Assembly (NCBI GenBank): GCA_902489445.1
Contig: CABTZX010000002.1
Location: forward strand, 1 to 64,000
DNA length: 64,000 bases
DNA from: an uncultured Bacteroidales bacterium
GTDB lineage: Bacteria; Bacteroidota; Bacteroidia; Bacteroidales; Porphyromonadaceae
Reading direction: 5' to 3'
Shown here one piece after another: positions 51,838 to 59,470 of the stretch (position 1 is its first letter; each line of letters begins with the position of its first letter). Below the pieces are notes generated by a model. It was given only the letters and a program-made list of their open reading frames with translations. It was not told the origin of the DNA and ran no database searches. The position numbers were made by a program, and so were the translations under genes.

Positions 51838-52500
51838 ATGGACAAAACACAAATTAGAGAAACAATCGCTCGTCGCGCAGCTCTTGAGCTGAAGGATGGC
51901 GATGTAGTAAACCTAGGGATCGGATTACCCACTATGATCCCTTCATTCCTGCCCGAAGGAGTACATGTAATGCTTCAGAGTGAAAATGGAATGATCGGTA
52001 TGGGGCCGGCTCCTGAAGAAGGAAAGGAAGAAGCTGTATGGACCAATGCCGGAGGCGGGTACATTACGGCAGTTCCTGGAGCAGCTACTTTTGATAGTGC
52101 AACCTCGTTTGCTCTTATCAGAGGCGGTCACGTGGATGTGAGTATCCTTGGTGCTCTTGAAGTAGATGAAGAAGGCGACTTAGCTAACTGGATTATACCC
52201 GGTAAAATGGCTCCCGGTATGGGTGGCGCAATGGACTTGCTGGATGGAACCAAAAAGGTAATCCTCGCAATGGAACATACTGCAAAAGGACGCGCTAAAA
52301 TTCTAAAGAAGTGTCGTCTTCCGCTTACCGCCAAGGGACAGGTGAATCTCATTATCACAGAAATGTGCGTTATGGAGGTTCGTAAAGGTAAAGGACTCGT
52401 GGTTACTGAGCTTAATCCTGCTTTTACAAAGGATGATGTGATTGCTAATACAGAAGCAACCCTTACCTTTGCAGAAGATCTAAAGCCGATGCGTCAATAA
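51838..52500 (+). CDS. atoA: Butyrate/acetoacetate CoA-transferase subunit B, 220 aa
   Basis: Beta subunit carrying the catalytic glutamate, Glu49 in SENGMIG. GIGLPTMIPSFL, GGHVDVSILGALEVDE and the C-terminal LIITEMCVMEV are typical. It pairs with AtoD, encoded at the other end of the amino-acid part of the operon. The order places it after the mutase genes and before bcd. Confidence 0.94.
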   Translation: MDKTQIRETIARRAALELKDGDVVNLGIGLPTMIPSFLPEGVHVMLQSENGMIGMGPAPEEGKEEAVWTNAGGGYITAVPGAATFDSATSFALIRGGHVDVSILGALEVDEEGDLANWIIPGKMAPGMGGAMDLLDGTKKVILAMEHTAKGRAKILKKCRLPLTAKGQVNLIITEMCVMEVRKGKGLVVTELNPAFTKDDVIANTEATLTFAEDLKPMRQ

Positions 52501-52608
52501 ATGCATCCTTGTGACCAAAACTATGGAGTTTTACGTAAACCCTATAGCTGGTCATCCGGCTTTAATGGAAGGTATTTGGATACATAAAGATAGAATAGAA
52601 TAAGAACG

Positions 52609-53748
52609 ATGGATTTTTCACAAACCCCACAGGAGCTTCTTTTCCTTCAAATGATTACTGCTTTTGCAGAAAAGGAAGTGAAGCCCTTAGCCGCTACCAT
52701 AGATGAGGAAGAGCGGTTCCCCTTAGAAACCGTCCAAAAGATGGCAAAAATCGGACTTATGGGCATTCCAATTCCCAAAGAGTACGGTGGTCAGGGTGGA
52801 ACCAACCAAATCTACTCTATGTGCGTTGAAGAGCTCAGTCGCGTTTGCGCTACTACGGGCATTATTGTTTCCGCACATACTTCGCTATGCTGCGCTCCAA
52901 TCTTAGAACATGGTACTGAAGAACAAAAGCAAAAGTATCTTCCTAAATTGGCTTCCGGAGAATGGATCGGTGCCTTTGGGCTAACGGAACCTAATGCCGG
53001 AACAGACGCTAGTGCACAGCAAACTTTCGCCGTTGATGAAGGTGATCATTGGGTACTTAATGGGAATAAGATCTTTATTACCAATGCTGAGTATGCTCAT
53101 GTATACATCATCTTCGCAATGACCGACAAAAGTTTGGGCAACAAAGGTATCTCCGCATTTATTGTAGAGAAGGATATGCCCGGTTTTTCCATTGGTAAGA
53201 AAGAGCTGAAACTTGGTATCCGTGGCTCCGCTACCTGCGAGCTTATTATGGAAAACTGCATCGTTCCCAAGGAAAATCTTTTGGGACGTGTTGGCGGTGG
53301 TTTCAAAATTGCCATGAAAACACTTGACGGAGGACGCGTAGGTGTTGCTTCCCAAGCATTAGGCATCGCTCAAGGAGCTATGGACGAAACCATTAAATAC
53401 ACAAAAGAACGCAAACAGTTCCGCAAGTCCATTGCATCATTCCAAAACACGCAGTTCCAGCTGGCAGATCTTTATGCAAAGATTGATTGTGCACGGCTTT
53501 TGGTTCGTAAGGCTGCATGGAAAAAGGATAACCAAATGCCCTATTCCACTGATGCCGCTGAAGCAAAGCTTTTTGCTGCTGAAACAGCTATGGAGATGAC
53601 CGTTAAGGCTGTACAATTCCATGGAGGTTATGGATACACACGCGAATATCCGGTTGAACGGATGATGCGGGATGCCAAGATTACAGAGATCTACGAAGGT
53701 ACCAGCGAAGTACAGCGTATGGTAATAGCTGCTCATATACTTAAATAA
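52609..53748 (+). CDS. bcd: Butyryl-CoA dehydrogenase, 379 aa
   Basis: FAD acyl-CoA dehydrogenase reducing crotonyl-CoA to butyryl-CoA with electrons from EtfAB. Signatures: GAFGLTEPNAGTDAS, WVLNGNKIFITNA, GGRVGVASQALGIAQGA and the C-terminal IYEGTSEVQRMVIA with the catalytic Glu. It lies 15 bases before etfB. Clostridial homologues with EtfAB can bifurcate electrons to ferredoxin; whether this set does is not decided by sequence here. Confidence 0.95.
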   Translation: MDFSQTPQELLFLQMITAFAEKEVKPLAATIDEEERFPLETVQKMAKIGLMGIPIPKEYGGQGGTNQIYSMCVEELSRVCATTGIIVSAHTSLCCAPILEHGTEEQKQKYLPKLASGEWIGAFGLTEPNAGTDASAQQTFAVDEGDHWVLNGNKIFITNAEYAHVYIIFAMTDKSLGNKGISAFIVEKDMPGFSIGKKELKLGIRGSATCELIMENCIVPKENLLGRVGGGFKIAMKTLDGGRVGVASQALGIAQGAMDETIKYTKERKQFRKSIASFQNTQFQLADLYAKIDCARLLVRKAAWKKDNQMPYSTDAAEAKLFAAETAMEMTVKAVQFHGGYGYTREYPVERMMRDAKITEIYEGTSEVQRMVIAAHILK

Positions 53749-53763
53749 ACGAACACAATCCTT

Positions 53764-54555
53764 ATGATGAAAATAGTAGTCTGCATAAAGCAGGTACCCG
53801 ATACCGCTGAAATTAAGCTCGATCCGGTTAAAGGAACGTTGATCCGTGAGGGTGTCCCCAGCATTATGAACCCTGATGACAAGGGAGCTTTGGAACAAGC
53901 CCTTTTGTTTAAGGATCTTTATGGGGCTGAAGTAACGTGCGTTACGATGGGACCTCCTCAGGCAAAGGCAATTATATACGAAGCATTTGCTATGGGGGTA
54001 GATAAAGGCATTTTGGTTACCGACCGTCGTTTCGGTGGTGCCGATACGCTTGCCACCAGCTACACGCTGTCGCAAGCCCTCAAAACACTTGATTACGATA
54101 TGATCTTTGCCGGACGTCAGGCAATTGATGGAGATACGGCGCAGGTAGGCCCTCAAATTGCGGAACAACTCGATTTGCCACAAGTAACCTATGTGGAAGA
54201 AGTAAAGTATAAAGAAGGCGACAAATTCCTTACCATAAAAAGAGGGATTGAAGAAGGGCACGAAATCGTTGAAGCCGATCTGCCCTGTATGCTCACTTTC
54301 CTTGCTTCTGCTTATGAACCTCGCTATATGAACGTGAAGGGCATTATGGAAGCTTATGACAAGGAAATCCTTGTTTGGGATGCCGATAGTTTCCCGGTTG
54401 AACAAGAACGTTTGGGATTGAAAGGATCTCCCACAAGCGTAAAAAAATCCTTTACTAAAGGTGCTAAAGCGATGGGAACGCTCTATGATGACGTAACCAC
54501 CGAGGAAGCTGTTGATATTATAGTAGACAAACTCAAAGAGAAATTCATCCTCTGA
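53764..54555 (+). CDS. etfB: Electron transfer flavoprotein beta subunit, 263 aa
   Basis: Small ETF subunit (VCIKQVPDTAEIKLDP, FAGRQAIDGDTAQVGPQIAEQL, PCMLTF). The DGDTAQVGP motif with FAGRQ is the nucleotide-binding loop found in anaerobic, Bcd-linked ETFs. A second ATG lies 3 bases later. etfA follows after 5 bases. Confidence 0.94.
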   Translation: MMKIVVCIKQVPDTAEIKLDPVKGTLIREGVPSIMNPDDKGALEQALLFKDLYGAEVTCVTMGPPQAKAIIYEAFAMGVDKGILVTDRRFGGADTLATSYTLSQALKTLDYDMIFAGRQAIDGDTAQVGPQIAEQLDLPQVTYVEEVKYKEGDKFLTIKRGIEEGHEIVEADLPCMLTFLASAYEPRYMNVKGIMEAYDKEILVWDADSFPVEQERLGLKGSPTSVKKSFTKGAKAMGTLYDDVTTEEAVDIIVDKLKEKFIL

Positions 54556-54560
54556 TTGCT

Positions 54561-55577
54561 ATGGATAAGGAACAATATAAAGGTATCATGGTCTTTGCCG
54601 AACAGCGTGGCGGCGTTATTCAAAACGTTGCTTTTGAGCTGCTTGGTAAGGCAACTGAGCTCGCACAATCTATTGGGGAAAAAGTAACTGCATTGCTTTG
54701 TGGTTACCAAGTTTCCTCACTGACGGATGAATTGATAGCCGCCGGTGCCGATAAGGTGCTTGTGGTAGATAACGAACTCCTTAAGGATTATCTGACTGAG
54801 CCTTATGCACAGGCTGTTAGTCACGTTATTAACACGATAAAACCCGAAATATTCCTTTTGGGAGCTACCACCATTGGACGTGACCTCGGTCCTCGTCTTT
54901 CCGCACGTATGCGTACCGGTTTAACTGCAGACTGTACTTCGCTTGATATTAACGAGGAACGCAATCTTATGATGACACGTCCCGCTTTCGGTGGAAACCT
55001 AATGGCTACCATCGTTTGTAAGGATCATCGTCCTCAAATGTCAACGGTACGTCCCGGCGTGATGCGCCGTAAACAGGCAGATCCGAGTCGTAAAGGCGAA
55101 GTTGAAAATATTAATGTTCCCTTTGATGCTTCTAAAAATCACGTTCGTCTCGTTCGTCGTGAGTTGGAAACACGCAATATGGTCGACATTACAGAGGCAA
55201 ATGTACTCGTTTCCGGTGGACGTGGTGTTGGTACACATGGAGGTTTTGATAAACTTCGTGAGCTTGCCCAAACAATATCAGGGGAAGTGTCTTCTTCCCG
55301 TGCTATGGTAGATGCCGGAGTGATCGGACACGAACGTCAGGTTGGTCAAACGGGTAAAACCGTTCGTCCCGATGTATATTTCGCTATCGGTATTTCGGGT
55401 GCTATACAGCACTTGGCCGGTATGGAGGAATCAAACTTCATTATTGCTATCAATAAGGATAAGTTTGCTCCTATTTTCCAGGTAGCTGACCTTGGAGTGG
55501 TAGGCGATTTGCACAAAATCGTTCCGCTACTGACCGAACGGCTACGCAGCGAAATGGAAGGAAAATCCTCTAAATAA
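54561..55577 (+). CDS. etfA: Electron transfer flavoprotein alpha subunit, 338 aa
   Basis: FAD-binding subunit. The C-terminal ETF_alpha signature GQTGKTVRPDVYFAIGISGAIQH and DLGVVGDLHKIVPLL are clear, with VLVSGGRGVG and SSRAMVDAGVIGHERQ before it. The N-terminal half is the shared ETF fold. The operon has a hairpin with a U-tract right after this gene. Confidence 0.95.
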   Translation: MDKEQYKGIMVFAEQRGGVIQNVAFELLGKATELAQSIGEKVTALLCGYQVSSLTDELIAAGADKVLVVDNELLKDYLTEPYAQAVSHVINTIKPEIFLLGATTIGRDLGPRLSARMRTGLTADCTSLDINEERNLMMTRPAFGGNLMATIVCKDHRPQMSTVRPGVMRRKQADPSRKGEVENINVPFDASKNHVRLVRRELETRNMVDITEANVLVSGGRGVGTHGGFDKLRELAQTISGEVSSSRAMVDAGVIGHERQVGQTGKTVRPDVYFAIGISGAIQHLAGMEESNFIIAINKDKFAPIFQVADLGVVGDLHKIVPLLTERLRSEMEGKSSK

Positions 55578-55590
55578 TCGCACTTATGCG

Positions 55591-55629
55591 GCCCTCTTGC
55601 GGTAAAATGCCGCAAGGGGGCTTTTAATT
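55591..55629 (+). terminator. Intrinsic terminator between etfA and crt
   Basis: GCCCTCTTGCGG (55591-55602) pairs with CCGCAAGGGGGC (55610-55621) with one mismatch, followed by TTTTAATTT. It separates the amino-acid part of the operon from crt-hbd, so read-through may be partial. Confidence 0.8.
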
Positions 55630-55656
55630 TATATTCTTCTCTTCATCAAAAGTAGT

Positions 55657-56421
55657 ATGCGTATGATACAATTGGATAAGGATGGGCGAATAGCTACCCT
55701 TACCATCAATCGCCCTGAAGCCCTGAATGCTCTAAATGGAGCCCTTTTGGACGAAATGGATCAAGTTGTCTCGCAGTTGGAAAAGGACCCAGAGATCGCT
55801 GTTCTGATTATTACCGGTGCAGGACGAAGCTTTGCTGCCGGTGCCGATATTGCAGAGATGGCGAACTATACGCCGGAACAGGCTCTTGCCTATGCACGCA
55901 AGGGTGCCTGCCTTTTCCGTCGTATTGAGTTGCTCCCTCAGGTGGTAATTGCCTCCATAAACGGCTTTTGTTTGGGGGGAGGATGCGAGCTTGCTATGGC
56001 TTGTGACCTTCGCATAGCTTCGGATAAAGCAAAAATGGGACAACCCGAAACAGGACTGGGTATTCCTCCGGGCTTTGGCGGCACACAAAGGCTCCCGCGT
56101 TTGGTTGGAATTGAACGCGCAAAGGAACTCATTTTCACTGCACGTGTAGTGCGGGCTGACGAAGCGCTTGCTATCGGATTGGTTGGATCTGTGGTTCCTC
56201 ATGAGGATCTTCCTGCAAAAACTAAGGAACTTGCTGATAGTATTGCAGCTCGTTCCCGCTCGGCACTGCGCTTAGCCAAAATGGCTATCAACCGCGGGTT
56301 GCAGTGCGACATCGATACAGCACTCTCCATCGAAAGTGATGCTTTTGCCATCGCTTTTGCCTCGGCAGAGCAAAAAGAGGGGATGAGTGCTTTTTTAGAA
56401 AAGAGGGAACCCCTCTTTTAA
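55657..56421 (+). CDS. crt: Enoyl-CoA hydratase (crotonase), 254 aa
   Basis: Hydrates crotonyl-CoA to 3-hydroxybutyryl-CoA and reverse. Oxyanion-hole and catalytic motifs: GAGRSFAAGADIAEM, NGFCLGGGCELAMACD and GQPETGLGIPPGFGGTQRLPR with both catalytic Glu residues. Length standard. With hbd it would let acetoacetyl-CoA from the CoA-transferase be reduced to butyryl-CoA. The two genes are 36 bases apart, after a terminator. Confidence 0.95.
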   Translation: MRMIQLDKDGRIATLTINRPEALNALNGALLDEMDQVVSQLEKDPEIAVLIITGAGRSFAAGADIAEMANYTPEQALAYARKGACLFRRIELLPQVVIASINGFCLGGGCELAMACDLRIASDKAKMGQPETGLGIPPGFGGTQRLPRLVGIERAKELIFTARVVRADEALAIGLVGSVVPHEDLPAKTKELADSIAARSRSALRLAKMAINRGLQCDIDTALSIESDAFAIAFASAEQKEGMSAFLEKREPLF

Positions 56422-56457
56422 AGCAATTATCAAATCAAAATAAAGTGATATAGCATT

Positions 56458-57306
56458 ATGAAAATAGCAATTATCGGAAACGGAACTATGGGTCAGGGCT
56501 TGGTGCAGTCTATTGCACAGCACGGATTCCAAGTGGTTATGAAGGGACGTAGCAAAGAGTCGCTTGACAAAGCGATGGGACGTCTGAACGCATCTTTTGA
56601 CAAACTAGTCGCAAAAGGAAAGATGGATCGCAGCGCAGCTGATGGCTATCTCGCGAACATAAAGGCTTCTCAGGACTTTGCAGACGTAGCTGATGCCGAT
56701 CTTATCATCGAAGCCTTGGCGGAAGATATGGAAATTAAGAAGGAGCAGTTGCGCAAATTGGATGGAATTGCCAAGCCTGATGCCATATTGGCTACGAATA
56801 CTTCTTCGCTCAGTATTACTGAATTGGCGGGCGTTACGAAACGTCCCGACAAGGTAATCGGGTTGCACTTCTTCAATCCGGTACCTGTTATGAAGCTCGT
56901 TGAGGTTATTTCCGGCAGACGTACAGCTCCGGAAGTACAGGACAAAGCGATTGCTTTCTGCAAAGATTTGGGCAAAACTCCCGTAACTGTGGACGAAGCT
57001 CCCGGCTTTGTGGTTAACCGTCTGCTGATTCCTATGATAAACGAAGCCATTGGTGTTTACGCTGAAGGGATCGCTTCCGTAGAAGAAATTGATACTGCCA
57101 TGAAGTTGGGCTCCAACCATCCGATGGGACCCCTCGAATTAGGCGACTTTATCGGACTTGATGTTTGTCTTGCCATTATGGAGGTGCTGTATACCGAGTT
57201 CTCCGACAGCAAGTATCGTCCGCATCCCTTGCTGCGTAAGATGGTGCGCGCCGGTCAGTTGGGACGTAAAACAGGACAAGGCTTTTACGATTATACCCGT
57301 AAGTAA
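56458..57306 (+). CDS. hbd: 3-hydroxybutyryl-CoA dehydrogenase, 282 aa
   Basis: NAD(P)-dependent reduction of acetoacetyl-CoA. The N-terminal Rossmann motif is IIGNGTMGQGL, with Asn in place of the common Ala/Ser. ATNTSSLSIT, GLHFFNPVPVMKLVE with the catalytic His, and GFVVNRLLIPMINEA follow, ending in the GRKTGQGFYDY tail. Last gene of the operon, closed by a strong terminator. Confidence 0.96.
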   Translation: MKIAIIGNGTMGQGLVQSIAQHGFQVVMKGRSKESLDKAMGRLNASFDKLVAKGKMDRSAADGYLANIKASQDFADVADADLIIEALAEDMEIKKEQLRKLDGIAKPDAILATNTSSLSITELAGVTKRPDKVIGLHFFNPVPVMKLVEVISGRRTAPEVQDKAIAFCKDLGKTPVTVDEAPGFVVNRLLIPMINEAIGVYAEGIASVEEIDTAMKLGSNHPMGPLELGDFIGLDVCLAIMEVLYTEFSDSKYRPHPLLRKMVRAGQLGRKTGQGFYDYTRK

Positions 57307-57342
57307 CGCATTTCATAGCGACTTAACAGACCAAAATAGAGT

Positions 57343-57371
57343 GAGGGGAACAAAACGTTCCCCTCTTTTTT
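57343..57371 (+). terminator. Terminator of the lysine fermentation operon
   Basis: GAGGGGAAC (57343-57351) and GTTCCCCTC (57357-57365) form a perfect 9-bp stem with a 5-base loop, followed by TTTTTTG. Confidence 0.92.
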
Positions 57372-57444
57372 GTCCTCCTGTAAAAAGCTTCCGAATATCA
57401 ACACCCTTATCTCCTACTAAAGGGCATTAATGATACTACTAAAA

Positions 57445-57532
57445 GGTATATAAGTTTCGTGCAAAAGGTATATACCTCTCAAGTGAAAGGTATATAAGTT
57501 TCAGACGAAAGGTATATACCTTTTGCGGAAGG
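57445..57532. repeat. 22-bp x4 GGTATATA array, locus F
   Basis: Units start at 57445, 57467, 57489 and 57511 (22-bp step), alternating GGTATATAAG and GGTATATACC. A decayed GGTGTACA follows at 57531. It lies after the operon terminator and about 330 bases before the next gene. Confidence 0.85.
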
Positions 57533-57831
57533 TGTACAAGAGTATTGAAAGAAGGATCTTATCTCCCTATTCTAAAAGCAAAAACGGAGCGTACGGAATG
57601 GCATCTTCTCCGCGAAAGGAGAGAGAAAAAGCAGTGGGTGTGTTCATATCATACTAATGAAACAAACAAGACTGCATCAATCCGTAAGCCTTCAATAGTG
57701 TGGAAAGATCTCCTTAGGGTTTCTAAAAAGTTAGGGAGGAAGAAAATAATCCAAGCGTAAATGTCAGAATGAAGGAAACTTATTTTTTTCTTCATTACAT
57801 GGGGGCAAAATGTGCATTGTAGGCGATTTGT

Positions 57832-57839
57832 TATCTTTG
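57832..57839 (+). promoter_or_regulatory. -7 box for the envelope trio
   Basis: TATCTTTG followed by C, 25 bases before the ATG at 57865. A -33 TTTG at the usual distance is not seen. Confidence 0.6.
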
Positions 57840-57864
57840 CGTACGATACGAAAGGCAGAAAGTG

Positions 57865-58536
57865 ATGGGACAAGTATTGTTATTCAAGCGTAAAGTGACG
57901 GTTCTATGCGGGATACTCTTATCGTTTTGTCCGCTGTTGGGCGGCCAAACGCTTGCAGAATTGGTCCGGAGCGTACCGAAGTGCGACGCTCCATTTCTGA
58001 GCAATCAATCTGTTCAAGATAGTATATTCGTTTCATCTGAAGGAAGTTTGGTGTTGCTTCCGGAGAGTGCTGGCACGGTTCGGATAGAGAAACGAACCGA
58101 TGCAGAGCTCCTTTTACGCTACTCGGGTGGTACGTCCGTTCAGTTTGTTCGTCTCAAGCGTGGCGGTACACCGTTACTTTTGGTTATCACCTCAGGGGCC
58201 GGTAGCGGGAATGTGGCTCTATACGGAGCAAAAGGTCGGCTTGATCGCGAACGCGTTGGCATACCATCTTCTTGGAATTCGCTTCTTGCTTTACAGAATG
58301 CGGTAGGTTCGGAAGAAAAAGATCCATACATATCGCTATTTTGGAATGGAGCGAAAAGACAACTTGAGGGGAGGATCGAGGCAAATGATCGCTTCGCTGT
58401 AAATACAAATAGCTTAGATACGAACAAATCTGCCATACAAAATGTGGTTTTGCTTCGCTGGAACGGACGCAAATTCAAGTCGGTGAAACGCCCCAATGCG
58501 ATTGGATCGGAGAAACGGACGAACAAATTGTACTGA
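57865..58536 (+). CDS. Exported protein of unknown function (possibly DUF3256-like), 223 aa
   Basis: A signal peptide is predicted (basic MGQVLLFKRK, then hydrophobic VTVLCGILLSFCPLLGG). The mature protein is beta-rich, with SSEGSLVLLPES, RTDAELLLRYSGG and GTPLLLVITSGAGSGNVALY. The pattern recalls the Bacteroidales DUF3256 family of small exported proteins, but I am not sure. ATG at 57865 was preferred to the GTG at 57862. First of three genes ending in a TolC-like protein. Confidence 0.6.
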   Translation: MGQVLLFKRKVTVLCGILLSFCPLLGGQTLAELVRSVPKCDAPFLSNQSVQDSIFVSSEGSLVLLPESAGTVRIEKRTDAELLLRYSGGTSVQFVRLKRGGTPLLLVITSGAGSGNVALYGAKGRLDRERVGIPSSWNSLLALQNAVGSEEKDPYISLFWNGAKRQLEGRIEANDRFAVNTNSLDTNKSAIQNVVLLRWNGRKFKSVKRPNAIGSEKRTNKLY

Positions 58537-58549
58537 AAAAGTGAATAAA

Positions 58550-59470
58550 ATGAACAAACAGACGCGTTGGTTGTGGGGACTCGGGGCGACAGTGGTGTTG
58601 CTCGTAGTGGTGTTTGGGGTCATAATACGGCAACAAAAAGTTCATTACGAACGGCAGCTTACTGAATCCGTGCAGTTGCAAAAAGAACGCATGCAGGAGG
58701 AATTGGAGCAATTGCAAGCAGACTACGGCGTACAAATAGCGAAGATGCATGGCGGAAAGGGCTATGGAGAGCGATCTATAGAAATATCAAGCGACTCGCT
58801 GTTGGCACAACTTTCGCGCGAAAAAGCGCGTGCCGAGTGGCTTGCAAACGAACTTCGGACAACAAAAGTAACTGACAATAAGCGGATTAGTGCACTCAAT
58901 GCGGAAATCACATCGCTGCGCAAAGTGCTCCGCAGTTATATTATTCAAACAGATTCCCTTTTACAGCTTAACGCTTCGCTCCAACAAGAAAATGCGGAAG
59001 TACGGAGCCGTTACGCAGCTTCGGAAGAGAAAGCCGACCGCTTATCTGCGGAAAAAGGGGAACTAACAGCTCGAGTAACTCGTGCGGCACGCTTGGAAGC
59101 ATTTCAGATAAGTTACGCTATTTTGGATAAACGAGGCAAAAAGACCCGAAACCTTAACCGAATAAGTACGCTTCGCTTCGATCTTGTTTTGGCAAAGAAT
59201 GTTACTGCTGAGCCGGGAGCACGGCGTATCTACTTACGAATACTGAATCCGTACGACCAACCGATGCCTTCTCCGAGCAAAGAACGATTCTCGTTTGAGA
59301 ATACTACTTTGGAAGCAAGCGCTTCACGAGAGGTGGAATATGGTGGAGAGGCTCTACCTGTCACTCTGTTTTGGAGCGTTTCCGAAACGCTTTTACCCGG
59401 ATCTTATCGTGCGGATTTCTTCTGTGATGGGGCAATAATAGGTCAGATTTCGTTCACTTTAGGCAAATGA
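58550..59470 (+). CDS. Membrane-anchored coiled-coil protein, 306 aa
   Basis: Family not recognised. One N-terminal membrane helix (about residues 6-26) anchors it. Residues 30-180 form a long coiled coil rich in Glu, Leu, Gln and Arg, interrupted near residues 65-80. The last 120 residues appear to be a beta domain (RISTLRFDLVLAKN, IYLRILNPYDQPMP, GSYRADFFCDGAIIGQI), with a resemblance to extracellular Ig-like folds. ATG at 58550 was chosen because the longer reading overlaps the preceding gene. It overlaps the TolC-like gene by 4 bases and could bridge inner membrane to outer-membrane channel, like a membrane fusion protein, but this is inference. Confidence 0.6.
   Translation: MNKQTRWLWGLGATVVLLVVVFGVIIRQQKVHYERQLTESVQLQKERMQEELEQLQADYGVQIAKMHGGKGYGERSIEISSDSLLAQLSREKARAEWLANELRTTKVTDNKRISALNAEITSLRKVLRSYIIQTDSLLQLNASLQQENAEVRSRYAASEEKADRLSAEKGELTARVTRAARLEAFQISYAILDKRGKKTRNLNRISTLRFDLVLAKNVTAEPGARRIYLRILNPYDQPMPSPSKERFSFENTTLEASASREVEYGGEALPVTLFWSVSETLLPGSYRADFFCDGAIIGQISFTLGK

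Larger units (their letters stand above)
57307..57864. other. Intergenic region with terminator, repeat locus F and a promoter
   Basis: No gene is supported in these 558 bases. A 71-codon forward frame at 57545 has TTG start and no recognisable features. The region contains the operon terminator, the four-unit array at 57445-57532 and a -7 box at 57832. Confidence 0.65.

Noticed and set aside
1157..57532. The 22-bp arrays as CRISPR arrays
   Set aside because: The conserved part is about 14 bases and the variable part only 4-8, far shorter than CRISPR spacers. No cas genes are nearby and there are many small loci of four units.
57545..57760. Forward 71-codon frame after locus F
   Set aside because: Non-ATG start, very basic with no recognisable pattern; it sits between a terminator and a promoter.
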